In this document: positions 35,782-43,981 of the stretch, in pieces | Layout: every line of letters begins with the position of its first letter | Position numbering within the stretch: the stretch's first letter is position 1 | Source of the DNA: Salinivirgaceae bacterium | GTDB lineage: Bacteria > Bacteroidota > Bacteroidia > Bacteroidales > SZUA-534 | Assembly: GCA_017557605.1 (NCBI GenBank) | Contig: JAFYYJ010000005.1 | Coordinates: 1 to 64,000, forward strand | Direction of reading: 5' to 3' | DNA: 64,000 bases | Translations under genes and position numbers: made by a program | Notes under the pieces: generated by a model | Databases searched by the model: none | What the model saw: the letters and a program-made list of their open reading frames with translations, nothing else | What the model was told of the DNA's origin: nothing

Positions 35782-36864
35782 TCACAAAGTAACACCTATC
35801 CCCCACTCGATAAACTCGGCACGACCGCCGTTGGCCTTAATCGAGACATTGGCAAAAATATTTTTCTGCGGATAGAAACGCACTCCGGCGCGCTCGTAAA
35901 AAGGCAGCGAATACTCATTAACGTGCGCCACGTAGAAGCCCAGCCCAACATTGATGCGCAGGCGGCCGGCTATCAAATCGGAGTTTGCAAAAACTGCCGG
36001 CGTTGTCAGATATTTGAGCGGAACCGGCTTATCCTTAGGATATTTCTCTTTCACATAACCATTATAGAAAACATCCAAACCAAGCCCCAAGGTGCGAGTG
36101 TAGCTCATCCGCCGCGATAGCGCCATGGAAAGTGTTGTGTTATAGAATCTTCCCTTGTTTTTCGTCTCGCAGATTCCGGTAGCGCACATAACATTGAACT
36201 CATAACGCTTGGTGATTTCTGGAGTGGCAAGCTTATGAAACTCCAACTTTCTTTTTGAAGGAAGATACGAAGCTATAATATTGACGCTCAGCATATTCAT
36301 TCCCCAATTCGGCATTTTCATTCCACCGTTCGAAAAGTGGTGGAACGACAATCCGCCGCCAAGTTCCCAACGTTCGGTAAGCTGATATTTGTAGCGGGCC
36401 GAGAAGCCGACAAAAGCGTTCAAATCGCTGCCAATGGCAAGATTATCGGGGTTGGCAACAGAATCGAACTCATTAAAATGGAACGACAGTCCGAGGCTCC
36501 AGCTTGTCGAGACTACCGATTTGCTACCCCGGTAGGCCGGAATCTCCATAAATCCGAACACCGCCAGCGGGTGCCCAATCTCTTTCTTCTGAAACTCCGA
36601 AGCATAGAAGCCGACACCCATAAACGGATATTTCAGCTTCTGTTGCCAATAGTTGCTACCTGTGGTCTGTGCGCCAAACCGCAGCTCGCCAGCAAAAAAC
36701 GGCTTGTCGCACATGGGTTTCATCTCCTCGTGATGAGCCTGTATGCGACCTGCTACACTAACAAACTCAATTTTAGGCACTGCCCTACAGCTGTCGGTCT
36801 GTGCCGAAGCGGAGCCTGCGCATAAAGCAAAACAAACTGATATGCAAGCTATTATCGACCTCAT
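35782..36864 (-). CDS. PagL/acyloxyacyl-hydrolase-like outer-membrane protein
   Basis: A 360-residue exported protein (signal peptide ending SASAQ). Alternating beta-strand character continues to the C-terminus, and the motif FHHFSNGGMKMPNWGMN near residues 174-190 fits the PagL lipid A deacylase active-site region (His-x-Ser-Asn). It is about twice the length of PagL, as is usual in the Bacteroidota branch of this family. It may remove an acyl chain from lipid A in the outer membrane. The catalytic Glu was not located with confidence. It overlaps the upstream phosphoesterase stop by four bases, so the two are translationally coupled. Confidence 0.75.
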   Translation of the reverse strand: MRSIIACISVCFALCAGSASAQTDSCRAVPKIEFVSVAGRIQAHHEEMKPMCDKPFFAGELRFGAQTTGSNYWQQKLKYPFMGVGFYASEFQKKEIGHPLAVFGFMEIPAYRGSKSVVSTSWSLGLSFHFNEFDSVANPDNLAIGSDLNAFVGFSARYKYQLTERWELGGGLSFHHFSNGGMKMPNWGMNMLSVNIIASYLPSKRKLEFHKLATPEITKRYEFNVMCATGICETKNKGRFYNTTLSMALSRRMSYTRTLGLGLDVFYNGYVKEKYPKDKPVPLKYLTTPAVFANSDLIAGRLRINVGLGFYVAHVNEYSLPFYERAGVRFYPQKNIFANVSIKANGGRAEFIEWGIGVTL

Positions 36865-37355
36865 GATTTATCCTTCTCCCATATTTCGAGGTCGCGGATG
36901 TTGCTGCCGTCAATAGTGAAACGCAACATTGTGCGCTTCTTGTGAAAACCGTAGATTCCGGCGGCTCCCGGATTCAGATTCAGGCATTGCATCTGCTTGT
37001 CGTACATTACTTTAAGAATATGAGAATGGCCGCTGACAAATAATTGCGGACGCTCTGCCTGAAGCAGACCGCGCACCTTGGGTTCGTAATGTCCCGGATA
37101 ACCGCCAATGTGCGTCATCAGCACTTTAACCTGCTCAACCTGAAACAATTGCACCTCAGGCACAACCTGACGAACTTGCGCCCCGTCGATATTGCCATAG
37201 ACGGCCGTGGTCGGTTTAAATTGCTGTAAATCATCAAGAAGTTGAATATTACCAATGTCACCGGCATGCCAAACCTGGTCAACGGGCTCAAGAAAAAGCC
37301 GCATCCGCTCATCGAAGCATGCGTGCGTATCCGATAACAGACCAATTCTAACCAT
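36861..37355 (-). CDS. YfcE/MJ0936-family metallophosphoesterase
   Basis: A 164-residue calcineurin-like phosphoesterase from the ATG at 37355; the open frame continues 102 codons further back but that part overlaps the divergent rsmE region and has no homology. Motifs: LSDTHACFD (Asp and His metal ligands), WHAGDIGN, VYGNID, MTHIGGYPG and VSGHSHIL. It binds two metal ions and hydrolyses phosphodiesters; the natural substrate is unknown. It is divergent from rsmE and coupled to the PagL-like gene downstream. Confidence 0.9.
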   Translation of the reverse strand: MVRIGLLSDTHACFDERMRLFLEPVDQVWHAGDIGNIQLLDDLQQFKPTTAVYGNIDGAQVRQVVPEVQLFQVEQVKVLMTHIGGYPGHYEPKVRGLLQAERPQLFVSGHSHILKVMYDKQMQCLNLNPGAAGIYGFHKKRTMLRFTIDGSNIRDLEIWEKDKS

Positions 37356-37430
37356 ATCCGCAAAAATAGCAATTTGCCGATAGACGCTTGACCAAAGGAT
37401 AATTTTGCGTTTATTTGCGAAAAAAAAGCG

Positions 37431-38135
37431 ATGCACATTTTCTACACACCATTGATTACTGACGGAAAATGCACCTTGTCGGAGGAGGAATCGAAGCATT
37501 GCGTAAGGGTGCTGCGGCTTGCCAACGGCGACTGCGTGACGCTGATTGACGGCAGCGGCGGCTACTATGAGGCCGAAATTGAAGACGCCAACCCAAAACG
37601 CTGCACCATAGCCATAAAAAAGAAAACCGAAAATTACGGCCAGCGCAACTATAAGATACATATAGCATTAGCACCGACAAAAAACATCGACCGCTCCGAG
37701 TGGTTTGTCGAGAAAGCTGTCGAAATGGGCATCGACGCAATTACACCGCTCATCTGCCAACGCTCCGAGCGCACATCCGTCAACACCGACAGACTTGAAA
37801 AAATCATACTGTCGGCCATGAAACAATCGGTCAAGGCATACAAGCCAGTGCTCAACCCTCCCACTCCGTTCAAGAAATTTGTGAGCGAACCGCGCACCGG
37901 GCAAAAGCTTATTGCACACTGCATTGAATCGGACAAGGTGTCGCTGAAATCAATGGTCGGAACCGGTAGCGAATACACCGTTCTGATTGGGCCGGAGGGC
38001 GACTTCTCACCCGAGGAGGTTGAGCTGGCCATGCAAAACGGCTACCAATGCGTCCACCTGGGGCCATACCGCCTCCGCACCGAAACGGCCGGAATAGCTG
38101 CCTGCCACACAATCAACCTGATGAAACAAGAATGA
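37431..38135 (+). CDS. rsmE: 16S rRNA uridine-1498 N3-methyltransferase
   Basis: A 234-residue SPOUT-fold methyltransferase. The N-terminal PUA-like domain (1-70) begins MHIFYTPLI and has HCVRVLRL. The C-terminal knot carries IGPEGDFSPEEVELA and LGPYRLRTETAGIAA, both typical of RsmE. It methylates U1498 of 16S rRNA in the 30S subunit. The stop codon overlaps the start of the DUF4159 gene (ATGA). Confidence 0.95.
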   Translation: MHIFYTPLITDGKCTLSEEESKHCVRVLRLANGDCVTLIDGSGGYYEAEIEDANPKRCTIAIKKKTENYGQRNYKIHIALAPTKNIDRSEWFVEKAVEMGIDAITPLICQRSERTSVNTDRLEKIILSAMKQSVKAYKPVLNPPTPFKKFVSEPRTGQKLIAHCIESDKVSLKSMVGTGSEYTVLIGPEGDFSPEEVELAMQNGYQCVHLGPYRLRTETAGIAACHTINLMKQE

Positions 38136-38782
38136 AACGACTGCTCGCCTCTATAGCATTTATTCTGCTGGTTTTCAGCCTTAGCGCGCAACCTGTCCGC
38201 ATAGCTTTGCTCAAATACAACGGCGGCGGCGACTGGTACGCCAACCCCACATCGCTGCCAAACCTGATTGAGTTCTGCAACAAAAACATCGGCACCAGCA
38301 TTAATCCGGAGCCAGCCACAGTGGATGTCGGCAGCCACGACATATTCAACTATCCGCTCATCCACCTAACCGGCCACGGCAACATCATTTTTTCGGATTC
38401 CGATGTGCAGAACCTGCGCAAATATCTAATGGCCGGCGGATTCCTCCACATCGACGACAACTACGGCATCGACCAGTATGTGCGCCGCGAGATGCACAAG
38501 GTATTCCCCGACAAGGATTTTATCGAGCTGCCTTTCAGCCACGACATCTACCACACTGCATATCAGTTCGATAACGGTCTGCCCAAAATCCACGAACACG
38601 ACAACCAGCCTCCGCAGGGATTCGGCATTTTTGTCGACGGGCGGCTTGTCTGCTTCTACACACACGAGTGTGACTTAGGCGACGGCTGGGAGGACACCAG
38701 CGTCCACAACGACCCGCTCGAAAAACACCTTGAAGCTCTGCGCATGGGCGCCAACATTGTGAGCTACGTGTTCAGCCACTAA
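38132..38782 (+). CDS. Exported DUF4159 protein
   Basis: A 216-residue protein from the ATG at 38132, which overlaps the rsmE stop by four bases. Signal peptide ends FSLSAQ. The DUF4159 core shows KYNGGGDWYANPTSLPNLI, LIHLTGHGNI, GGFLHIDDNYGID and EVFP-like KVFPDKDFIELPFSH, a glutamine-amidotransferase-like fold also found at the end of larger BatA-type proteins. It is probably periplasmic. Function is unknown; linkage to rsmE is common in Bacteroidales. Confidence 0.88.
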   Translation: MKRLLASIAFILLVFSLSAQPVRIALLKYNGGGDWYANPTSLPNLIEFCNKNIGTSINPEPATVDVGSHDIFNYPLIHLTGHGNIIFSDSDVQNLRKYLMAGGFLHIDDNYGIDQYVRREMHKVFPDKDFIELPFSHDIYHTAYQFDNGLPKIHEHDNQPPQGFGIFVDGRLVCFYTHECDLGDGWEDTSVHNDPLEKHLEALRMGANIVSYVFSH

Positions 38783-38827
38783 ATTTACTGACTGAATAAT
38801 TGATTAATTGAAGGACTGAAGGATTTT

Positions 38828-39283
38828 TCAGAAACCGAGCACAGGTGTTATGGCCTCCTCGATGAGCAATCCGATGCAGCCTTTGGTTTCGGGCGCGACA
38901 TCGCTGCGGTTGGGTGCCGATATGATTAATTCGACATGGGTTGTCTTGCGGCACGAAAACTCAAGAAAAGTATTGAAATCCTCATCAGAATTGTCATACA
39001 GTACACTATTGTCGTCGCGAATCTGGAACGACACAATACCACTGTAAAGCGAATCGGAACAAAGAGTCATGCGGTAATCCTTGCCGCTGAAAATCTCGAA
39101 GAGAATGCAACGACTATCGCCTGGTTTAAGAGCAAAACTTGTTGATTTACTGCTTACTGCGTAATGCACATAAGGATTATCCTGAAGCGGGCAGCAGTTT
39201 GTTCTATGGAAATCGAAACAGTTTTGTGCGGATAAGCTCAAAGCCGCAACAATACACAAAACCGATAGCCCGACACGTAACAT
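38828..39283 (-). CDS. Small secreted protein, copy B of a tandem pair
   Basis: A 151-residue exported protein (signal peptide ending SLSAQ) related to the 173-residue protein encoded just upstream. Shared landmarks are CF.F.R..C near the mature start, the GKDYRM-LC block, LYDNSDEDFNT and the C-terminal GCIGLLIEEAITP.LGF. The mature part is probably a beta-sandwich with one disulfide. No function is known to me. Its ATG overlaps the stop of copy A by one base, so the pair is translationally coupled. Confidence 0.75.
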   Translation of the reverse strand: MLRVGLSVLCIVAALSLSAQNCFDFHRTNCCPLQDNPYVHYAVSSKSTSFALKPGDSRCILFEIFSGKDYRMTLCSDSLYSGIVSFQIRDDNSVLYDNSDEDFNTFLEFSCRKTTHVELIISAPNRSDVAPETKGCIGLLIEEAITPVLGF

Positions 39284-39804
39284 CAGAAACCTTTAGGTGG
39301 CGTAATCATGTGCTCGACAAGAATACCGACGCAACCCATTTCCGTGTCTTTGCGGACAAATATCAAATCAGAGTTGTTTTCGGCATCGGCAAGAGCGCTG
39401 TTACCGGGTACCTCTATCTCGACAAAAACCTCGCGCGTCTGTGTAACTGTAAATTCAAACTCTGTGGCAAAATTGTCTTCCGAATTGTCGTACAGGGTAT
39501 TTTCGTTTTCAGCATCGATAATACGCATTATGATGCCTTCGCCCAAAACACGGTCGTGGCAGAACGACACGCGGTAGTCGCGGCCATTGTAGATGTTTAT
39601 TCTAACACGCGAAGTCTGGCCTTTGACAAACAGCGCACTGCGCGACTCGTCAGTCATCTTATAATATACATTTTCGCTTCGGCTGCAGCTATCGCGCTGA
39701 TAACCAAAACATTTACGCATCGAATAATCGTTGGTTTGCCCGAAGCTAAATATCGGGAGCATAAGCAACAAGGCTAATGACAATTTCAGTGTTTTAATAT
39801 TCAT
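39283..39804 (-). CDS. Small secreted protein, copy A of a tandem pair
   Basis: A 173-residue exported protein (signal peptide ending FSFGQ). It shares the frame C.GYQRDSC, GRDYRVSFCHD, TLYDNSEDNFATEFEF and GCVGILVEHMITPPKGF with copy B, so the two arose by duplication. The mature region is all-beta in character, with no lipobox and no sorting tail. Its role is unknown. The pair lies between the DUF4159 gene and the Crp-type regulator. Confidence 0.75.
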   Translation of the reverse strand: MNIKTLKLSLALLLMLPIFSFGQTNDYSMRKCFGYQRDSCSRSENVYYKMTDESRSALFVKGQTSRVRINIYNGRDYRVSFCHDRVLGEGIIMRIIDAENENTLYDNSEDNFATEFEFTVTQTREVFVEIEVPGNSALADAENNSDLIFVRKDTEMGCVGILVEHMITPPKGF

Positions 39805-39953
39805 TTCACCAATTTGAAATTACACATTTGCGGCAAGTAGAACCTGCCATTATCAAACCACAAAATTATATCTTTTAGAATAAAAATTTGAAATCTGACA
39901 CAATATTTGTCAAGGGCTTTTAACCGTTTGTCAATCAGTCGGAACAGCCTGTT

Positions 39954-40622
39954 TTAGCCGAATTCGCTTAGATTTTCAAGCAATTGTTTGCTGACAATCT
40001 TAAAGTTTTTGCCTTCAATATTGACAATTTTATCGTTGTGAAGCTCTTTCAGAATTCTGATAGCGCTCTCGGTTGACATTCCGCAGAAATCAGCAATATC
40101 GCGGCGAGTAAGCTGCATGTTGAACTCGTCAGCATGATAGACTTCCTCTGCAAAATACAATATAGCATCGGCAATTCGACCATTCAACTGCTTCTGTGTC
40201 AAGCTGATGATACGTTCAAGGCTATCGCCAGTCTCCTGGTTGAGTTGTGCAATAACCTTCTCGGCAAAATTCTGGTTCTCGCGGATGAGTTTCTTCACCA
40301 CATCGGCATTGATTGACATCACCGACGACTGCCCGAGGCTTGCAACCGTGAAATGATATGTTCCTTTGTTATATAGCGACGAAAGGCCAATTATCTCGCC
40401 CGGCCTGACAAAACGCATTATAAGATTCTCATCTTTATACTCCTTGTACGATTTCATCATTCCGTTCTCCACAAAGTAGAGATTTGAAGCGAAAGCGCCT
40501 TGTTTACAGATAGTTTCGGCCTTGTTGTAATTCAAGTGTACAGTGTTACTGACAACCAGTTTCCATTGGTCATCAGTCAGATAATCGAACCAAGGCGAAA
40601 ATTGTTCCTTACTGAGTAACAT
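39954..40622 (-). CDS. Crp/Fnr-family transcription regulator
   Basis: A 222-residue protein. The cyclic-nucleotide-binding-type beta-roll covers residues 20-130 (CKQGAFASNLYFVENGMMKSY, FVRPGEIIGLSSLY); a winged helix follows at 150-222 with recognition region TRRDIADFCGMSTESAIRILKEL. The phosphate-binding RxS of CRP and the Fe-S cysteines of FNR are not evident, so its signal is unknown; related Bacteroidota proteins respond to redox or nitrosative cues. It is monocistronic, and a weak TAATTTG element (40644-40650, minus strand) lies just upstream. Confidence 0.9.
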   Translation of the reverse strand: MLLSKEQFSPWFDYLTDDQWKLVVSNTVHLNYNKAETICKQGAFASNLYFVENGMMKSYKEYKDENLIMRFVRPGEIIGLSSLYNKGTYHFTVASLGQSSVMSINADVVKKLIRENQNFAEKVIAQLNQETGDSLERIISLTQKQLNGRIADAILYFAEEVYHADEFNMQLTRRDIADFCGMSTESAIRILKELHNDKIVNIEGKNFKIVSKQLLENLSEFG

Positions 40623-40780
40623 ATATCATTTTTTTAGTTGAGCCAAATTATAAATATTTTTCTAAAAAAGCAATTGTGTGAAAGTAAGCATACTTTTCTG
40701 AAAAAAAAACACATTTCGGCATAAAATTGATTTTTGCAGAAAAAGGAGTGACAAATGATATACAAATTGACAAACTGAAT

Positions 40781-40788
40781 TATATTTG
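40781..40788 (+). promoter_or_regulatory. -7 element of the receiver / ABC-F / nth transcript
   Basis: TATATTTG is a full TAnnTTTG match, 53 bases before the ATG at 40842. The -33 region is not clear. Confidence 0.6.
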
Positions 40789-40841
40789 TAAACGTATATG
40801 GCGACAGTTGCCGCAATCAGATAATCAGTAAAAAGACAGTT

Positions 40842-41216
40842 ATGAAAGACGAAAAATCCGCTATTCTGTTGGTTGACGACTCTTCAACAAACAACCTACT
40901 GCTGCAAACCGTCTTGGAGAAAAACGGGTTTACAACTGAAGTGGCTTTCACTGGTAAAGACGCACTTAAAATATTAAAGAAGAAGAAGATATCCATTATC
41001 TTACTCGACTTGATGATGCCCGGAATGTCGGGGCAGGAAGTGCTTGAGGCTGTGAAAAACAACCCTGAGACAGCACAGATTCCGGTTCTGGTTGTCAGCG
41101 CCTATAACGACAGGACTGAAAAAGAACGAGTTATGGGTATGGGAGCCAATTTCTTCTTTGAGAAGCCACTGCGCCTCAACGAAGTGGTTGACAAAGTGAA
41201 AGAGATACTCGGCTAA
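40842..41216 (+). CDS. Single-domain response regulator
   Basis: A 124-residue receiver domain. Acid pocket Asp12-Asp13, phospho-acceptor Asp56 (ILLDLMMPGMSG), and FFEKP near residue 108 with the conserved Lys. It has no output domain. The next gene (ABC-F) starts 17 bases after, so they may share a transcript though a functional link is doubtful. The cognate kinase is not in the window. Confidence 0.92.
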   Translation: MKDEKSAILLVDDSSTNNLLLQTVLEKNGFTTEVAFTGKDALKILKKKKISIILLDLMMPGMSGQEVLEAVKNNPETAQIPVLVVSAYNDRTEKERVMGMGANFFFEKPLRLNEVVDKVKEILG

Positions 41217-41233
41217 CCGCTGCCGCTCACCCA

Positions 41234-43093
41234 ATGAACTACCTGCAAGCTGAAGGCATTACAAAATCGTATGGCGACAACGTGCTCTACACCAACATCA
41301 GCCTAAGTGTTGAGAAAGAGCAGCGTGTGGCTATAGTGGCCAACAACGGCGCGGGAAAAACATCGCTGCTACGCATTCTGGCAGGCGCCGACACACCCGA
41401 CAGCGGCAGCGTGACAGTCCGCAACGACCTGCGGATTGGATACCTTGAGCAAGACCCTCAACTGAACACAGAACTCACTGTGCTTGAGGAAGTTTTCGAA
41501 ACATCAGACACCACACTGCAAATCATCAAAGAGTACGAATTAGCCTGCCTTGACAATAACGCCGAACGCCTTGCCAACGCCACAAGCGCAATGGACGCCG
41601 CCAAAGCGTGGAACTACGAATCGCGCATCAAGCAGATTGTCTCACAACTGAATATCAACAACTTTGAACAGAAAGTCGGGCAACTGTCGGGCGGACAGAA
41701 AAAGCGTCTGGCGCTTGCCAAAACACTGATTGACGAGCCCGACATTCTGATTCTTGACGAGCCGACCAACCACTTGGACCTCAATATGATAGAGTGGCTC
41801 GAAGCGTTCTTGAACTCATCGAAACAGACGCTGATAATGGTAACGCACGACCGTTACTTTCTCGACCGCGTGTGCGACATCATCTACGAAATCGACGACA
41901 AACAGATATTCAAATACCGAGGCAACTACTCCTATTTCCTGTCCAAACGCGAGGAACGCATCTATAACCAGAACAGCGAGATAGAGAAGGCTCTGCAACT
42001 CTACAAGAAAGAACTTGAATGGATTCGGCGAATGCCGCAGGCACGCGGAACCAAGGCCAAATACCGCATCGACGCGTTCGAAGACATCAAGGCCACGGCC
42101 TTCAAAAGCACCAAGAGCGAGTCGATGCAAATCGACATAAAAGGCTCACGGTTAGGCACTAAAATCATCGATTTGTTCAGCATCGACAAGCGTTTTGGTG
42201 ACAAGGTGCTGCTCGACGATTTCACATACCAATTCCGACGCGGCGAGAAGATTGGCGTGGTGGGCCAAAACGGCATCGGCAAAACGACGCTGCTGAACAT
42301 CATCACAGGCAACGAACCCTGTGACCGCGGCCGAATCGAAATCGGGACGACCATAAAAATGGGCTATTACCGTCAGGAAGAAGTGCGTTTCGACCCCAAC
42401 AAGCGTGTTATTGAGGTGATTCAGGACGTGGCCGAGGACATTGCCGTTGGCGACGGTCTGCGCCTCTCGCCCACTCAATTTCTGAACTATTTTCTGTTTC
42501 CGCACTCAATGCACTACGCCTACGTGAGCAAGCTGAGCGGCGGCGAGCGCAAGCGCCTCTACTTAATGACGGTGCTTATGCGGAACCCCAATTTTCTGAT
42601 TTTGGACGAGCCAACAAATGACCTCGACATTGTGACACTCAATGTCTTAGAAGATTTTCTGTCGAAATATGACGGCTGCGTGCTGATTGTGTCGCACGAC
42701 CGTTTTTTTATGGACAAGGTTGTTGACCATTTGTTTGTGTTTGAGGGAAATGGAAAAGTGAAAGACTTCCCTGGCAACTACACGCAGTACCGCGAGTGGA
42801 AGAGCCAACAAACCAAAGCCGAAGTGGCCGCCGCAAAGCCCGAACAGCCGCAGAAAACCAAGGAACGCCCCGAAGCCAAACGCCGAATGACCTTCAAAGA
42901 AAAGAAGGAATTTGAGCAACTTGAGGCTGATATTGAGCAACTTGAGACCGAGAAAAGTGAGATTGAAGCCGCACTGTCGGGCGGTGAGAGCGACGCCAAG
43001 CGGATAACCGAACTGTCGGCCCGCTTCGATGAGATTTCGCGCCTTCTTGACGAGAAAACTGACCGTTGGATTGAACTAAGCGAATTCGCCTAA
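41234..43093 (+). CDS. ABC-F family ATPase (Uup/EttA-like)
   Basis: A 619-residue soluble protein with two ABC domains and no membrane segments. Domain 1: Walker A NNGAGKTS, signature LSGGQKKRLALA, Walker B LILDEPTNHLDL. Domain 2: QNGIGKTT, LSGGERKRLYLM, ILDEPTNDLDI. The linker (about 245-300) and C-terminal coiled coil (about 530-619) are those of Uup-like ABC-F proteins, which act on ribosomes or DNA. It is not a transporter. It is followed after 4 bases by nth. Confidence 0.93.
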   Translation: MNYLQAEGITKSYGDNVLYTNISLSVEKEQRVAIVANNGAGKTSLLRILAGADTPDSGSVTVRNDLRIGYLEQDPQLNTELTVLEEVFETSDTTLQIIKEYELACLDNNAERLANATSAMDAAKAWNYESRIKQIVSQLNINNFEQKVGQLSGGQKKRLALAKTLIDEPDILILDEPTNHLDLNMIEWLEAFLNSSKQTLIMVTHDRYFLDRVCDIIYEIDDKQIFKYRGNYSYFLSKREERIYNQNSEIEKALQLYKKELEWIRRMPQARGTKAKYRIDAFEDIKATAFKSTKSESMQIDIKGSRLGTKIIDLFSIDKRFGDKVLLDDFTYQFRRGEKIGVVGQNGIGKTTLLNIITGNEPCDRGRIEIGTTIKMGYYRQEEVRFDPNKRVIEVIQDVAEDIAVGDGLRLSPTQFLNYFLFPHSMHYAYVSKLSGGERKRLYLMTVLMRNPNFLILDEPTNDLDIVTLNVLEDFLSKYDGCVLIVSHDRFFMDKVVDHLFVFEGNGKVKDFPGNYTQYREWKSQQTKAEVAAAKPEQPQKTKERPEAKRRMTFKEKKEFEQLEADIEQLETEKSEIEAALSGGESDAKRITELSARFDEISRLLDEKTDRWIELSEFA

Positions 43094-43097
43094 CCAT

Positions 43098-43748
43098 ATG
43101 CCTATGAAACTTGAAGAACGATACGACAACGTTATAAGCTGGTTCAAGGCCAATATGCCAACTGCTGAAACCGAGCTCCACTACTCCAACGCATTTGAGT
43201 TGCTGGTGGCCGTAATTCTTTCAGCCCAATGCACCGACAAGCGTGTAAATATGATAACACCAGCCCTATTTACCCGCTATCCCGACGCGCAGACTATGGC
43301 TCAAGGCTCGGTTGAGGACATTTTCGAGTTGATAAAGAGTTGCTCGTTCCCGAACAACAAGGCGAGCCATTTGTGGGGAATGGCAAAAATGCTGACAGAG
43401 AAATTCAACGGCATTGTTCCCGACGACATTGAACAATTACAGCAACTTCCCGGCGTTGGCCGAAAAACCGCAAACGTGATTCTGTCGGTTATTTTCAACA
43501 AACCAGCTTTGGCCGTTGATACACATGTGTTCCGTGTGGCGGCACGCATCGGCCTGACTAGCAATGCAAAACGCCCCATTGACACAGAGCAACAACTTGT
43601 GAGCCACATAGCCCCGGAACTGCTACCAATAGCCCACCACTGGCTTATACTGCACGGTCGTTATGTTTGCACCGCACGGAAACCACATTGCTCCGAGTGC
43701 GGACTGCACGATTTTTGCTTATATTTCGAAGAAAATCAGAAGAGATGA
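43098..43748 (+). CDS. nth: Endonuclease III
   Basis: A 216-residue DNA glycosylase/AP lyase. The helix-hairpin-helix LPGVGRKTANVI holds catalytic Lys123, Asp141 lies in VDTHVFRVAARIGL, and the C-terminal C-x6-C-x2-C-x5-C binds a 4Fe-4S cluster. It removes oxidised pyrimidines in base-excision repair. The start may be ATG 43098 or 43104. The stop overlaps the start of a small lipoprotein gene. Confidence 0.95.
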   Translation: MPMKLEERYDNVISWFKANMPTAETELHYSNAFELLVAVILSAQCTDKRVNMITPALFTRYPDAQTMAQGSVEDIFELIKSCSFPNNKASHLWGMAKMLTEKFNGIVPDDIEQLQQLPGVGRKTANVILSVIFNKPALAVDTHVFRVAARIGLTSNAKRPIDTEQQLVSHIAPELLPIAHHWLILHGRYVCTARKPHCSECGLHDFCLYFEENQKR

Positions 43749-43873
43749 AACCGAACAGAATAAGAATCGCAACATATTCATTATTAATAATATGCCTACT
43801 ATTGGCATCGTGCGCGACACAAAAAAAACACTATAAAGGCTACGCTCCTTGCCCCTGCGAGAATAATCATTGA
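43745..43873 (+). CDS. 42-residue small lipoprotein
   Basis: ATG at 43745 overlaps the nth stop (ATGA). The product is a short lipoprotein precursor: hydrophobic segment YSLLIICLLLASC with lipobox Cys23, then a 19-residue mature tail with YKGYAPCPCENNH. Similar tiny lipoproteins with a CPC tail occur in Bacteroidales but no function is known to me. The short length makes it easy to miss; the start coupling and lipobox support it. Confidence 0.6.
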   Translation: MKPNRIRIATYSLLIICLLLASCATQKKHYKGYAPCPCENNH

Positions 43874-43981
43874 TTAACTCGGCAAACGGTGAACAAATTG
43901 CGCATTTTTATTCCCGCTTATCGAGTTCGATATTAATTGTGTTTTTAACTTTACAAGCCGAAAAAATAACATTTGATTGAT

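Noticed and set aside
37356-37661. 102-codon extension of the phosphoesterase
   Set aside because: It overlaps the divergent rsmE gene and has no match to the family, which begins at MVRIGLLSDTH.
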